DNA of 64,000 nt from Alteribacillus persepolensis (GTDB lineage Bacteria; Bacillota; Bacilli; Bacillales; Marinococcaceae). The notes beneath the pieces are model-generated. The model made no database searches. It saw only the letters and a list, made by a program, of their open reading frames with translations, and was not told the origin of the DNA. The stretch spans positions 1-64,000 of the forward strand of contig NZ_FNDK01000003.1 in the NCBI RefSeq assembly GCF_900099605.1, written 5' to 3'. Position numbers and translations under genes: made by a program. Positions 1 to 8,746 of this stretch are shown here, piece by piece. Position 1 is the stretch's first letter; the number at the start of each line of letters is the position of its first letter.

Positions 1-204
1 AGGAAGTGGTGACTTCAACGCCCGCCACAGGACGTGCTTCCACAGGAAGTGGTGACTTCTACGTTGCACACAGGACGTGTGCGTTCTTAGTAGAAGCATC
101 TTTACAAAAGCATCTTTACAAAAGTACCTTACAGAAGTTCCTAAAGAAGTTCCGTCACCGTAGCCGAACCTCCTTCTTTAAGGCGCTTGCGCTTTCTTGG
201 TTAC
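1..204. repeat. dispersed intergenic repeat, copy A (5' end outside window)
   Basis: This stretch closely matches 57681-57920. Both share the segments GGTGACTTCAACGCCCGCC, CACAGGACGTGCTTCC, GGTGACTTCTACGTTGCACA and GACGTGTGCGTTCTTAGTAG. They also share a 3' tail of the form AGCCGAAC followed by a pyrimidine run and AAGG..CTT.CGCTTTTCTT. Inside this copy a 14-bp unit (AAGCATCTTTACAA) is repeated twice at 94-121. No credible coding sequence lies in it. The end of the repeat overlaps the stop codon of the neighbouring sigma-factor gene. Confidence 0.75.
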
Positions 205-713
205 AAGATTCGTTTTTTCATGTCCTGTTCACGCAGTTTACGTAATGCATGTTTCCGCCATGATTTTACCGTGGATGCTGCTACGTTGTAACGGTTCGCA
301 ATTTCTGTAATCCCTCGGCCGTAGATAATATATTGAACCACCCAGTCGCGTTCACGCGGAGTGAGGTCCTCGATATAAGGAGCAATGCTTTGAATTTGCT
401 GCTGGATGGTTTCACTGTGAGGATCGGTTGGTTCAGTGTAATCGGTAAAGCTGATGGGCTGATAACGTTCATCATAACGCGCTTCTTTTTTTAAGTGGGC
501 GAGCATGTCGCCGCGCACGTAGGAGTAGGCGAAGCTGCTGAATGCTCCTTTGGCTGGGTCAAATTGCTGATACGCTTTCCATAAGGCAATGAAGCCGATG
601 TGAGCATATTCTTCTGTGTTTTTATAGATTTTCAGTCGTTTGATCATCCCGAACACGAGCGGGGCAAAGTCTTCTGCCACTTCTTCAAAAGGAATACCTA
701 GTGCGTCATTCAT
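201..713 (-). CDS. sigma-70 family RNA polymerase sigma factor (ECF-like size)
   Basis: The 170-residue protein has a region 2-like helix bundle at about residues 10-75, with the stretches GFIALWKAYQQFDPAKG and FSSFAYSYVRGDMLAHLKK. A region 4 helix-turn-helix follows at about 115-160, with LTPRERDWVVQY and ITEIANRYNVAASTVKSWR. This is the layout of a small alternative sigma factor that would recruit RNA polymerase to a dedicated promoter set. An AAAGGAG ribosome binding site precedes the ATG at 713. No anti-sigma gene lies next to it in the window. The last codons and the stop lie at the end of dispersed repeat copy A, so the extreme C-terminus (KKRIL) may have been set by that insertion. The regulon is unknown. 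Confidence 0.85.
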   Translation of the reverse strand: MNDALGIPFEEVAEDFAPLVFGMIKRLKIYKNTEEYAHIGFIALWKAYQQFDPAKGAFSSFAYSYVRGDMLAHLKKEARYDERYQPISFTDYTEPTDPHSETIQQQIQSIAPYIEDLTPRERDWVVQYIIYGRGITEIANRYNVAASTVKSWRKHALRKLREQDMKKRIL

Positions 714-929
714 CTATGTTTCTCCTTTAAGAACGGCGCGCCTTCTCATAAATTCCGCGGTACATTGAGCATAACCGGGAATATAGAAACGAAGCGAATG
801 ACAAAAACTCCATTATTGTCCTGGTTGACGTGCAATATATTAATTTTTGCTGGGGCAAACGGAAATAATGGTAAGCTTTTCATGAACGAACGCCCATGTT
901 TGTATGTTTTTAAGATAACGAAAAAAATA

Positions 930-968
930 AGGAGACTGTCAAAAGGTTCTAAAAATGACCCTTTGACA
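930..968. terminator. stem-loop of the 'GGCTGTC..AAAGG' family
   Basis: GACTGTCAAAAGG at the left pairs with CCCTTTGACAGCC at the right, with two G-T pairs, around a 12-base loop. The flank lacks a long T-run, so termination strength is uncertain. Similar stems recur at 28356-28391, 30575-30626 and 42131-42180. Confidence 0.5.
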
Positions 969-1118
969 GCCCCTCTTCGTCTATAAGCTTGAAATGAGAT
1001 TGTCTCATCCTGGATGGCTCTTCCGGTTCGCTTGCCGCGGGCAGGGCTTCAGCTAACCGGCAGAAAATCATCGTCGGTGGGTCTTCAACTCCTGCTTCGA
1101 CGCACAGGACGTACTAGT

Positions 1119-1161
1119 GTCGTCTAAGACCAGCCACACGACGCGGCTGGTCTTAGACGAC
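1119..1161. repeat. perfect 17-bp inverted repeat
   Basis: GTCGTCTAAGACCAGCC at 1119-1135 is exactly complementary to 1145-1161 across a 9-base loop. There is no T-tract, so it is not a typical intrinsic terminator. No gene is adjacent on the right for about 230 bases. Confidence 0.8.
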
Positions 1162-1391
1162 GTCTCACCTGATCACCATTCAAGATAAGGGAACGAAAAA
1201 ACACTCCATCGTTCTTTTTTCTATCACACACAAAGAATCGCCGATCTCTGAAGATACCCAACACGAAAGGCTTTTGATACAGCCCCTTTGTCACGTTTTA
1301 CGGTCTTTCTTGAATGGAGAGCAGCTCGTGTTGTTGTTAGTAGAGAATTCTTTGCAAAAAAGCATTTACCTTAGCAGTCCCTTTCCCTTGT

Positions 1392-2426
1392 TCATGACGG
1401 AGCATTTATTTTTTGATACGTTTCTGCATCACATATAACAAAGAGACGTGCTTTTTCGGAGAGAGGCTCGTCTAGTTTTTTGTTAATGTTTAACTGGTCT
1501 CCATCCGATACTAACGTTGCCCCTTCTCTTAACAACTCTTGAAACGCGTCGCGATAGGTGTTCCAGTGCGGACGTCTGCGAATTTCGTATAAATCATCAC
1601 CGTGTTGTTTGGACAATAGCTGCGACATAATACGGGAACTTCCCGGGTGAAAGGCAGCACGCACTGCCATCTGTGATACCGTATCTGTGCTTAAAATGAA
1701 TTCATCAACATCCACGTGAGTAAAGTTGTCCACGTTTTGGCGGTCTTTGATTTCTACAATCGTATAAATATCCCGGTAATGGCGCTCGATGGTCGTTGCG
1801 ATGAGCAATGTTTTGCCATCCACAAATGATGCATCCTGAATGACTTTTCCAAATTCCGTGATCTCATTTGCGAAAATAAACACGGCTTTTGCCTCTTTGA
1901 GATTAGCTTGTTCCAGCACGCTTTTTTCGACAGGGCTGCCTTGCACATAATGAACCCTCTCATGAGACCACGGTGTTTTTTCCAGCTGATCAATGATGAC
2001 TACTTCTGCTTCTGGATCACTATGTAAAATTTCCTGAATGGCAAGCCTGGCATTGGTGCTCCAATCAATAATGACGAAGTGATTTGAACCGTTATAATCC
2101 AATTTTCCTTGCTCCTTTCTTCGCTGAAACAGAAAGATTTGATCTACGATTTTTGTAATCACAATGGAAATCAAACCAATCCCGAAAATGTATAGGACAA
2201 CAGCGAGAGCTTTTCCGGCCAGGGTAACAGGATAGTAGTCCCCGTACCCGACTGTTGTCACGGTTGTCATGACCCACCAAAAGCCGTTGACTGGGTGTTC
2301 AAACGTGTTCGGCTCGATCACATAGACCAACAATGAACTAGTTACAACGAGCAAAAGCGACGTCAACAACAAAAACCGGTTGCTGACAGAAATGAGCTTG
2401 TACAACAGCCGCTGAAAAATAATCAT
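1392..2426 (-). CDS. K+ channel with TrkA-N/RCK domain (YugO/MthK type)
   Basis: The 344-residue protein has a membrane helix at about residues 14-36, a pore helix carrying the selectivity filter TVGYGD at about 57-62, and a second membrane helix at about 68-93. A cytoplasmic Rossmann-like RCK (TrkA-N) domain starts near residue 112 (NHFVIIDWSTNARLAIQEI) and runs to about 230, followed by a TrkA-C-like tail. This is the architecture of two-helix ligand-gated potassium channels such as B. subtilis YugO. They assemble as tetramers and conduct K+ under nucleotide or ion control of the RCK ring. A GGAGATT ribosome binding site precedes the ATG. A sigma-A promoter for the gene lies at 2450-2478. 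No K+ uptake genes are adjacent. Confidence 0.9.
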   Translation of the reverse strand: MIIFQRLLYKLISVSNRFLLLTSLLLVVTSSLLVYVIEPNTFEHPVNGFWWVMTTVTTVGYGDYYPVTLAGKALAVVLYIFGIGLISIVITKIVDQIFLFQRRKEQGKLDYNGSNHFVIIDWSTNARLAIQEILHSDPEAEVVIIDQLEKTPWSHERVHYVQGSPVEKSVLEQANLKEAKAVFIFANEITEFGKVIQDASFVDGKTLLIATTIERHYRDIYTIVEIKDRQNVDNFTHVDVDEFILSTDTVSQMAVRAAFHPGSSRIMSQLLSKQHGDDLYEIRRRPHWNTYRDAFQELLREGATLVSDGDQLNINKKLDEPLSEKARLFVICDAETYQKINAPS

Positions 2427-2948
2427 GGCCCAATCTCCTTTCTGTTTCTATTATACTGGTACAAAGGAGTTGCCCCAAGTGCAAGCAGAGTCGTAAGACG
2501 AAATAATGAAAAATAGGCGGTAATTGTTAGAAAAGAGGAAGAAAGTCCTTTGTTGTACACGTTGAAAACTTTTCGCAGATTCGTTGAACAACTGTCAATG
2601 AAGGAATTATAAGTAAAATGTCTAATTTGTAATAATATGGAATCTATTAATAACAAATGGTAATTAAATATGATAATGGAAGAAAAAAAGGATGAACGGA
2701 CCACATGAAGTCGTGGGTATATAGGGAGGTTCCTTGCTGCCTAATACTGTAGTTTGATTTTCAAAGAGCGTCTGATTTAATATCCTAAAAAAGGAAGCAA
2801 TGGTTTTGTTTCCTAATCACTCCCTGTCTTTAGTATTTTTGGAGGGAACATTCATCGGAGGAAATCCCTATAATAAATGTTAGGTATCTATCAAAAAAGG
2901 GAATGACGATGAATAAATAATAGAGAACCTAATCAAGGAGGAATTATT
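2427..2948. other. divergent intergenic region between K+ channel and SLH gene
   Basis: The left end holds the minus-strand promoter for the channel gene. Towards the right end there is a TATAAT at 2869-2874 with no good -35 at 16-18 bases, so the SLH promoter remains undetermined. A five-codon open frame (2903-2920) precedes the SLH ribosome binding site and may or may not be translated. The middle is AT-rich with no other recognisable element. Confidence 0.5.
2450..2478 (-). promoter_or_regulatory. sigma-A promoter for the K+ channel gene
   Basis: On the minus strand TTGGGG (2478-2473) and TATAAT (2455-2450) are separated by 17 bases. The -10 ends 24 bases before the ATG at 2426. Confidence 0.65.
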
Positions 2949-5900
2949 TTGTCTTACAATCCAAAATCATATCGTAAGTTTTTAGCAGGTTCTGTTTCTG
3001 CTGCTATGGCTGCAACGACTTTCGGAGCAGTAGCACCAGTAGATGTAGAAACAGCGGATGCTGCAGAAGCATTCCCGGATGTATCGAATGACTATTGGGC
3101 TTCTGAATCAATTCAGCGTTTGGCTGATAATAGCATTATCGGAGGTTTTGAGGACGGTACATACGGTCCGGGATTAGAAATTAAACGTGGTCAAGTAGCA
3201 GCGATGCTCGTTGCCGCATTTGATCTGGAAGTAGACGAAAATGCAAGTGCTCCATTTGAAGACTTGACAGATGAAAGTTACTTCACGCCATATGCTGCTG
3301 CGGTAAAAGAAGCAGGACTTATTAAAGGCCGTGAAGACAACACGGTATTTGCGGCTGGAATGGATCTTTCCCGCCAGCAAATGGCAACGATTCTCGTGCG
3401 TGCGTTTGATTTAGAACACCGCGATGATGTAGACGCGGTTGTAAATGACTTGGATGAAGCAAACGCAAGCCACAAAGAAAACATTGAAATTCTTGCGCAA
3501 TACGGCATTACCAACACAGGAGACGGCAACTTCCGTCCGAAAGAAACTGTCACACGTGCGCAGTTTGCTGTATTCTTAGACCGCGCTCTTGACCTCGAGC
3601 AAGACATTGCAAACGTAAGCAGTGTACAAGCCGTTGACAGCACAACTGTTGAAGTAAGTTTGGATTCCCAAGTGGAAAACGTACAAGCGGACGATTTCGC
3701 CTTTGACCCTGAACTTGCGGTAGAAGAGGCAGAAGTTATTGCACCAGCTGATTCTGAAGCAAGTGAAGATGCAGAGGGAAGCGTTGTACGTTTGACAACA
3801 GAAGAGCAAACAGGTAATCAAGAGTATGCACTTTCTTATAAGGGAGAAGCAACGGATGAGTCAATCACTGGTATTGCTCCTGAGCTTGCGGTAGAAAACG
3901 CAGCAGCGGTAACACCTACTAGTGTTGAAGTAACATTCAACCAAGAAGTAGAAGAGTTTGACCGTAACGATGTTGTGCTGGAAGCAGACAACGGTGAGCG
4001 TGAATTCGTAAGCGATGTGACACTTGCCGAAGACGGCCAGTCCGCTACGCTTGATTTGTACAACCAGCTCTCTGATGAAACGTCTTATGATGTGACAGTA
4101 GAAACGGGAGAAGAGTCCGTAACGGGTTCTTTTGATTACATCGTTGGAGACATCGCAGAAATTGAAGTATCGGACCAAGCAATCAAAGCTGGTGAAGAAA
4201 CTGACATTGAGTACAAAGTCTTCACGACGACTGGTCTTGATGTGACAGAAACAGAGGATGTAACGTTCCATTCCACTGGCGACATTTCTGCTGACGGCAG
4301 CGTAAAACTAGCAGACGGCGAATCTATTTTTGCTACCATTGAAGCAGGCGATGTAGAGAGCGACCGTTTCAAGATTACAGGTAATGATAGTGAAGCAACA
4401 GAGTTAGTTGATTATACTGTTGGCGCTGCTAGCTGGGACGACGACGAATTTGAATCCGATCAGCAAATCGCACTGGGACAAACGGGAGAATTAAACGTAT
4501 TGTTCCATGACCAGTATGGTGAGCAAGTATCAAACGACACTACGTTTGAAACGTTAACACCAGGAGTTCTAATTGTTGATAAGCAGAATGGAACACTCAC
4601 ACCTCGTTCAGAAGGAACAGCTGATGTGCGTGTAACAAACGGAGACGTTTCTGAAATCATTACAATTGATGTTGTGGCAGAGCCAGAATTAAATGGCATT
4701 GTGCTAGACAACGAGAAAGCAGAAGACGGATCTCTTTCCATTAACCCGAATGTTAACGAAAGCACAACGCTGGATGTTCAATTGCAAGACCAGCACGGAG
4801 ATGACTTTTCTCAAGAAGAAGAACTTACTGTTGAAGTCGATGGCGAATCCATTGAAGCAGATAGTGAAGTAACAACAAATGCAGATGGTTCTGCAGCAAT
4901 TACACTCAATACTGTCGCAGAGGAGTTTGGCACATCCACAGTAACTGTTTCGAACGAAGACGGTTCAATCTCTGAATCTATTGACGTGAATGTTGTGGAA
5001 GCTGGCGAAGTGGAAGACTATGAACTTTCCGGTTTAACAGATTTGGATCTCAACGGAGAGAACAATGAAGACACGCAAGCGACTACAACGCTGGAGTTGT
5101 TCCCAGTTGATGAAAACGGCGTCGAAGTAGACGGAGCGGTAGAAGCAGAATGGACCGTTGAAAATGAAGATGGCGAAGAAGTAGACACTTACACTGGTAC
5201 AGCTGCAGAACTAGGCGTTGGCGGTGACTTGGACCTTGAAGGTGAAAGTGAAGGAACATACACCGTAAAAGCTGAGATTGGAAGCCTGGAAGTTGTAAAT
5301 ACAACCTTTGAACTAGTGGATACAACAGAAGAAACAGAATACGTTGCTTCCCAGACACAAGATGAAGTAGAACTCACTTACGATGAAGAAGTGAACGAGG
5401 TTCTTCAAGATGCATTTGAAGTAACAGAAGAAGGCTCCAGCAAAGCAGTAGACATTGACGGCTTTGACTACGACAGTGACAACGTTTCCGTTGTTGACAA
5501 TGATGGTTCTGTTGATGAAGATGGTACAGCGACATTGTATGTTGATACCATCACCGTTGATGACGATAATGAAGTAGATGTTGACTTCTCTATCGATGTG
5601 AATGTGGATCAAACGATTGCTAACGTATCGGATCAAGAGGAGTTAAGCGCGGCTTTAGAAGATGGGTCTGTGAAAACCATTAATTTAGATGGCGAAACAG
5701 AATTTGATGCATTTGCTGTTACTCGTGATGATGTAACAATCAACGGTAACGGTGCTGACATTGCTGTCGGTGATATTCAAGGTTACGGTACAGCTGCTGG
5801 TATTGCCGTAGATGCTAGCGGTGTTGTGATTAACGATGTAACTATTTCAGGTGATGGATCCGGAAACGGCATTATCGGAAGCGGTGAAGACGTAGAATTC

Positions 5901-6200
5901 ACTGTCAACAATGCGGATGTTTCTGATGTAACAACTGGTATCTATGCCAACGCTGCTCAAGAATCCGATGCTGCATTAACAGCAGAAAACAATACATTCA
6001 CCAATGTAGAAGCTGGTATTGGCGGTACGGAAAATGCGACTATTGATGTTACAAACAATACGTTTAAAGATGCTGGTGAAGGCATCGGCCTTGGCGGCGG
6101 TGTTACGGTCACTGGTGCTGACGATGATGAATTCGCCACATACCTTGAAGACGAAAATACATTTGAAGATGTGGACACTGAGGTTAAAAATTACCGCTGA
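2949..6200 (+). CDS. SLH-domain surface (S-layer-like) protein with C-terminal beta-helix
   Basis: The 1083-residue secreted protein starts with TTG, set by AAGGAGG seven bases upstream. A signal peptide ends near ETADAAEA at about residues 35-40. Three SLH repeats follow (about 42-85, 100-145 and 160-205; for example FPDVSNDYWASESIQRLADN and FRPKETVTRAQFAVFLDRAL). SLH repeats bind pyruvylated secondary cell wall polymer. The long middle has Ig-like/Big-type beta domains (LNVLFHDQYGEQV and LDVQLQDQHGDDF are two equivalent segments). The last roughly 180 residues resemble a right-handed parallel beta-helix (VTINGNGADIAVGDI, GVVINDVTISGDG, IDVTNNTFKDAGEGI). Asp and Glu are very abundant, as in halophile or alkaliphile surface proteins. 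An intrinsic terminator follows directly. It could be the main S-layer protein or a minor SLH-anchored protein. Confidence 0.88.
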   Translation: MSYNPKSYRKFLAGSVSAAMAATTFGAVAPVDVETADAAEAFPDVSNDYWASESIQRLADNSIIGGFEDGTYGPGLEIKRGQVAAMLVAAFDLEVDENASAPFEDLTDESYFTPYAAAVKEAGLIKGREDNTVFAAGMDLSRQQMATILVRAFDLEHRDDVDAVVNDLDEANASHKENIEILAQYGITNTGDGNFRPKETVTRAQFAVFLDRALDLEQDIANVSSVQAVDSTTVEVSLDSQVENVQADDFAFDPELAVEEAEVIAPADSEASEDAEGSVVRLTTEEQTGNQEYALSYKGEATDESITGIAPELAVENAAAVTPTSVEVTFNQEVEEFDRNDVVLEADNGEREFVSDVTLAEDGQSATLDLYNQLSDETSYDVTVETGEESVTGSFDYIVGDIAEIEVSDQAIKAGEETDIEYKVFTTTGLDVTETEDVTFHSTGDISADGSVKLADGESIFATIEAGDVESDRFKITGNDSEATELVDYTVGAASWDDDEFESDQQIALGQTGELNVLFHDQYGEQVSNDTTFETLTPGVLIVDKQNGTLTPRSEGTADVRVTNGDVSEIITIDVVAEPELNGIVLDNEKAEDGSLSINPNVNESTTLDVQLQDQHGDDFSQEEELTVEVDGESIEADSEVTTNADGSAAITLNTVAEEFGTSTVTVSNEDGSISESIDVNVVEAGEVEDYELSGLTDLDLNGENNEDTQATTTLELFPVDENGVEVDGAVEAEWTVENEDGEEVDTYTGTAAELGVGGDLDLEGESEGTYTVKAEIGSLEVVNTTFELVDTTEETEYVASQTQDEVELTYDEEVNEVLQDAFEVTEEGSSKAVDIDGFDYDSDNVSVVDNDGSVDEDGTATLYVDTITVDDDNEVDVDFSIDVNVDQTIANVSDQEELSAALEDGSVKTINLDGETEFDAFAVTRDDVTINGNGADIAVGDIQGYGTAAGIAVDASGVVINDVTISGDGSGNGIIGSGEDVEFTVNNADVSDVTTGIYANAAQESDAALTAENNTFTNVEAGIGGTENATIDVTNNTFKDAGEGIGLGGGVTVTGADDDEFATYLEDENTFEDVDTEVKNYR

Positions 6201-6215
6201 TAGAACAAGAGGTTT

Positions 6216-6253
6216 AAAGCCTAGTAGAGTCGAGAGCTCTACTAGGCTTTTTT
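6216..6253 (+). terminator. intrinsic terminator after the SLH gene
   Basis: AAAGCCTAGTAGAG (6216-6229) pairs perfectly with 6237-6250 over a seven-base loop and runs into a T-tract. Confidence 0.9.
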
Positions 6254-6363
6254 AGACTATATGATAGTGACTAGGTCTTGAGAGATATAGCCATACTTCT
6301 TATGCCGGGGTTCATTCCCTTACGTCTACGTAACATGAACAAGGCGCGAAAGATAGAATAAGA

Positions 6364-6396
6364 ACATGAGCTGGGACAGCGCGTTCCAGCTCATGT
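6364..6396 (-). terminator. terminator-like hairpin after the collagen-like gene
   Basis: ACATGAGCTGG (6364-6374) pairs exactly with 6386-6396. On the minus strand it begins one base beyond the stop codon of the collagen-like gene and is followed by TCTTATTC. Confidence 0.7.
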
Positions 6397-6397
6397 T

Positions 6398-8203
6398 TTA
6401 TGTCTGCAGCACGTTGTTTTGCAGGTCAAAGGCGGCAAGTGTCATGCCAGCGTTTGCTGCTGCATTGTTGTAGCCAACGGGGAATGAGGCATCGACGGTG
6501 TCGCCGGGACGCTGGCCATAGCCATTTGGAAAATAAGCGGTGTTGCTGTAGACGTGAATCTGCCCGTTTTGCGGAATATTGCTGCCGCCGCCTCCTCCGG
6601 CAAAATATACTGCTAAACGAATGGGGTCATTGTTTTCAAAATAATTATTCTGTATGACAAGATTTTCGACAAGAGTATAATTGATGCGAGTAGTTAAAAT
6701 GATGCTGCTGCCGGAATTTGTTTCGTGATCCACGTCATTATCTTCAATATACAAACTCGTCAATCCCTCAAGCAGCCCGTAGAAATTGACGAATTGATTG
6801 AAACGTCTGACGGTATTTTCGTTTACATAAATCGTGCCAGACATTGTATATGAGGCGATGTTCGGTTCAAAAATGACAGCGCCAACACTGGTGGTATTTC
6901 CGTCAAACGTGTTGCCAGTAACAGTTGTTGTGCCCCGCACCATTTGAAAGCGTAAACTTTGTGTATTTACCGCGTTGTGAATAAATTCATTTTCTGTAAT
7001 CGTCAGATCTTCGGCCCAAAAATAACCGCTCCGTATCGTTCCTTCCACGATATTATTTTCAATGTTAATGTTTTGATATAAGTCAGCAAGCGCTTGCAGC
7101 GGTACTTTAATAATGGCATTGATTCCTGTTAAAGGACGATTTGCAATCAAATGTAATCCAGAGATTGTGACATCATCTGATTGTATTAAGACCGCATCAT
7201 CACTTGTGCTGGCAGCAAATACAAGCTGCGGTGCGGTTTCAGCTGACGAACCATCTAAGCGCAGGGGTTGTGTAATGACTAGCTGGTCTTCGATAGTATA
7301 GGTCCCTTCCAAAATGTGAACCGTTCCCCCTTGAAAAACAGCACTCATTCCTTCTTCAATGGTGCCAAAAGGATGTTCCAATGATCCATTGCCATCTTCT
7401 GCTCCTGCTTTTACGTACACATTGTAAGGGTCATAGCTAATTTGTGCCGATGCGTTCAAGGAGCGGCTGCCAATGCTTAATGTCGTGATATTTTCCGCTG
7501 TTACTGCAGTAACAGTGATTTGGTATTCATGCGTTCCAGCTGGAGGCTCATCGATCCAGCTGATAGAAGGGATATAGGTGTTTGTTATTGCTATGGTGGT
7601 GCTATTTTGTACCGATTGGTTAATATCGGCGCTAGTTAGTGTTTGCGGTTCATCTCCTAATCGTTGTAAGGTATAGCTGGCGTGCAATGCATAGTTTGAT
7701 GAGAGGGAGGTTTCCATGTAAAGATGGATGAAGCTGTTCAGTTTTACTTTTTCTCCCTCTTGTGTTGATATAGGCGGAAGCGTCAAGGTGACGGTTGTTC
7801 CAGCGGGAAGAAGCGATGTATCATCGTTGGATTGGTCGCTTAAGAAATAACTGCCTTGCCCAGGGGGACCTTGTTCCCCTTGTGGTCCTTCTAATCCCCG
7901 AGGTCCTTGAGGCCCAGACGGCCCAGGTGGTCCTGGTTCACCCTGGGGTCCTGCCAATCCCTGAGGTCCAGGTGATCCTGGTTCACCCTGGGGTCCTGCC
8001 AATCCCTGAGGTCCAGGTGATCCTGGTTCACCCTGAGGTCCTGCCGGTCCCTGAGGTCCAGGTGGCCCAGGCGGTCCGGGTGTGCATCGCTTACGAGAAT
8101 AAAAATCACATCCTGTTGGAGGCATAACAGAACGTAAGTGTTCGGAGCGCATTCTTCGTGCAGGCATTTGGTTTTTTTGATAAAAGCCACGTTTGTTACC
8201 CAT
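6398..8203 (-). CDS. collagen-like protein with beta-helix domain, spore surface candidate
   Basis: I place the start at the ATG at 8203 because AAAGGAG lies seven bases upstream. The longer frame to 8299 has no ribosome binding site and runs through the SigK-like promoter. The 601-residue protein has a basic N-terminus with two cysteines (about 32 and 40). About 25 uninterrupted Gly-X-Y triplets follow (about 43-117; [19 protein letters not shown]), then a beta-rich domain (about 118-265). A pectate-lyase-like parallel beta-helix runs from about 270 to the end ([32 protein letters not shown]). There is no signal peptide. Collagen-like triplets without a secretion signal are typical of exosporium or coat proteins such as the BclA class, which fits the promoter. 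Three tandem 45-bp units encode part of the triplets. Confidence 0.85.
   Translation of the reverse strand: MGNKRGFYQKNQMPARRMRSEHLRSVMPPTGCDFYSRKRCTPGPPGPPGPQGPAGPQGEPGSPGPQGLAGPQGEPGSPGPQGLAGPQGEPGPPGPSGPQGPRGLEGPQGEQGPPGQGSYFLSDQSNDDTSLLPAGTTVTLTLPPISTQEGEKVKLNSFIHLYMETSLSSNYALHASYTLQRLGDEPQTLTSADINQSVQNSTTIAITNTYIPSISWIDEPPAGTHEYQITVTAVTAENITTLSIGSRSLNASAQISYDPYNVYVKAGAEDGNGSLEHPFGTIEEGMSAVFQGGTVHILEGTYTIEDQLVITQPLRLDGSSAETAPQLVFAASTSDDAVLIQSDDVTISGLHLIANRPLTGINAIIKVPLQALADLYQNINIENNIVEGTIRSGYFWAEDLTITENEFIHNAVNTQSLRFQMVRGTTTVTGNTFDGNTTSVGAVIFEPNIASYTMSGTIYVNENTVRRFNQFVNFYGLLEGLTSLYIEDNDVDHETNSGSSIILTTRINYTLVENLVIQNNYFENNDPIRLAVYFAGGGGGSNIPQNGQIHVYSNTAYFPNGYGQRPGDTVDASFPVGYNNAAANAGMTLAAFDLQNNVLQT
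7931..8065. repeat. three tandem 45-bp repeats inside the collagen-like gene
   Basis: Units at 7931-7975, 7976-8020 and 8021-8065 are nearly identical; the third differs at a few bases. Each encodes five Gly-X-Y triplets ([15 protein letters not shown]-like), so copy number could vary between strains. Confidence 0.9.
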
Positions 8204-8746
8204 GGGAATTCTCCTTTCTGCACACATGTTGTTGCTATTATATGGAAGATACACAGACCGGTCTGTACAATTGGGGGAATATGTGTCAAAATCCATCACT
8301 GCCTAATAGAAAAACGTGGGAGAGAAGCAGCATTTTTCAAAGATGGATTGAGTTGAGAGAGATGGTTTGCAACAATGGAGAATAGTAGGATTGTAAAAAG
8401 GCAGGAGAAGTCCTGTGCATAAGATAGGCGGCCTTGGGGTTGTTGGCTTCGATGATGACAGCCGAACAGATGCAGTACACACCGAGCTGTGCCGGTGTTG
8501 TCTCGTGCTGCTTGACAGCAGGTGTGTGAAAAAGGCAGGGGGAGCGCTTTTATTTCGCTCGAATGGTTTACATATGCTTTTGACATTAGCACGAGTCGTT
8601 ACGTTATTCATTCTAGTTTCGTACTGGATTGTTTGATGCGGCAGAGGTGTGTCTTGGTGTTTGCTATTTTTGATGCGTCCTGACAGGAACAGCTGATGGA
8701 TGATTGGTGCGTTCCTGAAAAGGCCGTCCCGAAACGGAGGGGTTCG
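8204..8746. other. intergenic region upstream of the collagen-like gene
   Basis: This divergent region carries the SigK-like promoter of the collagen-like gene at its left end and the ribosome binding site of the next gene at its right end. Overlapping open frames on both strands have no start signals and low-complexity composition, so I do not call them. Confidence 0.5.
8236..8262 (-). promoter_or_regulatory. SigK-type promoter for the collagen-like gene
   Basis: On the minus strand CATATAATA (8244-8236) fits the SigK -10 consensus CATANNNTA exactly. AC (8262-8261) sits 16 bases upstream, as in SigK -35 elements. A perfect palindrome ACAGACCGGTCTGT (8253-8266) overlaps the -35. The promoter is 33 bases from the start codon. 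Confidence 0.55.

Larger units (their letters stand above)
714..1391. other. non-coding stretch with hairpins and repeat debris
   Basis: No convincing gene is visible; the short open frames lack ribosome binding sites and family features. It contains a terminator-like stem at 930-968, a GC-rich fragment near 1029-1060 (CTTGCCGCGGGCAGGGCTTC) of the type scattered through Bacillaceae genomes, and a perfect 17-bp inverted repeat at 1119-1161. Confidence 0.5.

Noticed and set aside
765-986. Open frame of 73 codons
   Set aside because: It runs through the terminator-like hairpin at 930-968, lacks a ribosome binding site and has no family resemblance.
2423-2704. Open frame of 93 codons on the minus strand between channel and SLH genes
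   Set aside because: It would cross the -10/-35 of the channel promoter and has no ribosome binding site or recognisable protein features.
2839-2874. Candidate SLH-gene promoter TTGGAG ... TATAAT
   Set aside because: The boxes are 24 bases apart, too far for sigma-A, and no alternative -35 is present at 16-18 bases.
8204-8299. N-terminal extension of the collagen-like protein
   Set aside because: The extension lacks a ribosome binding site and overlaps the SigK-like promoter, while an AAAGGAG site precedes the ATG at 8203.
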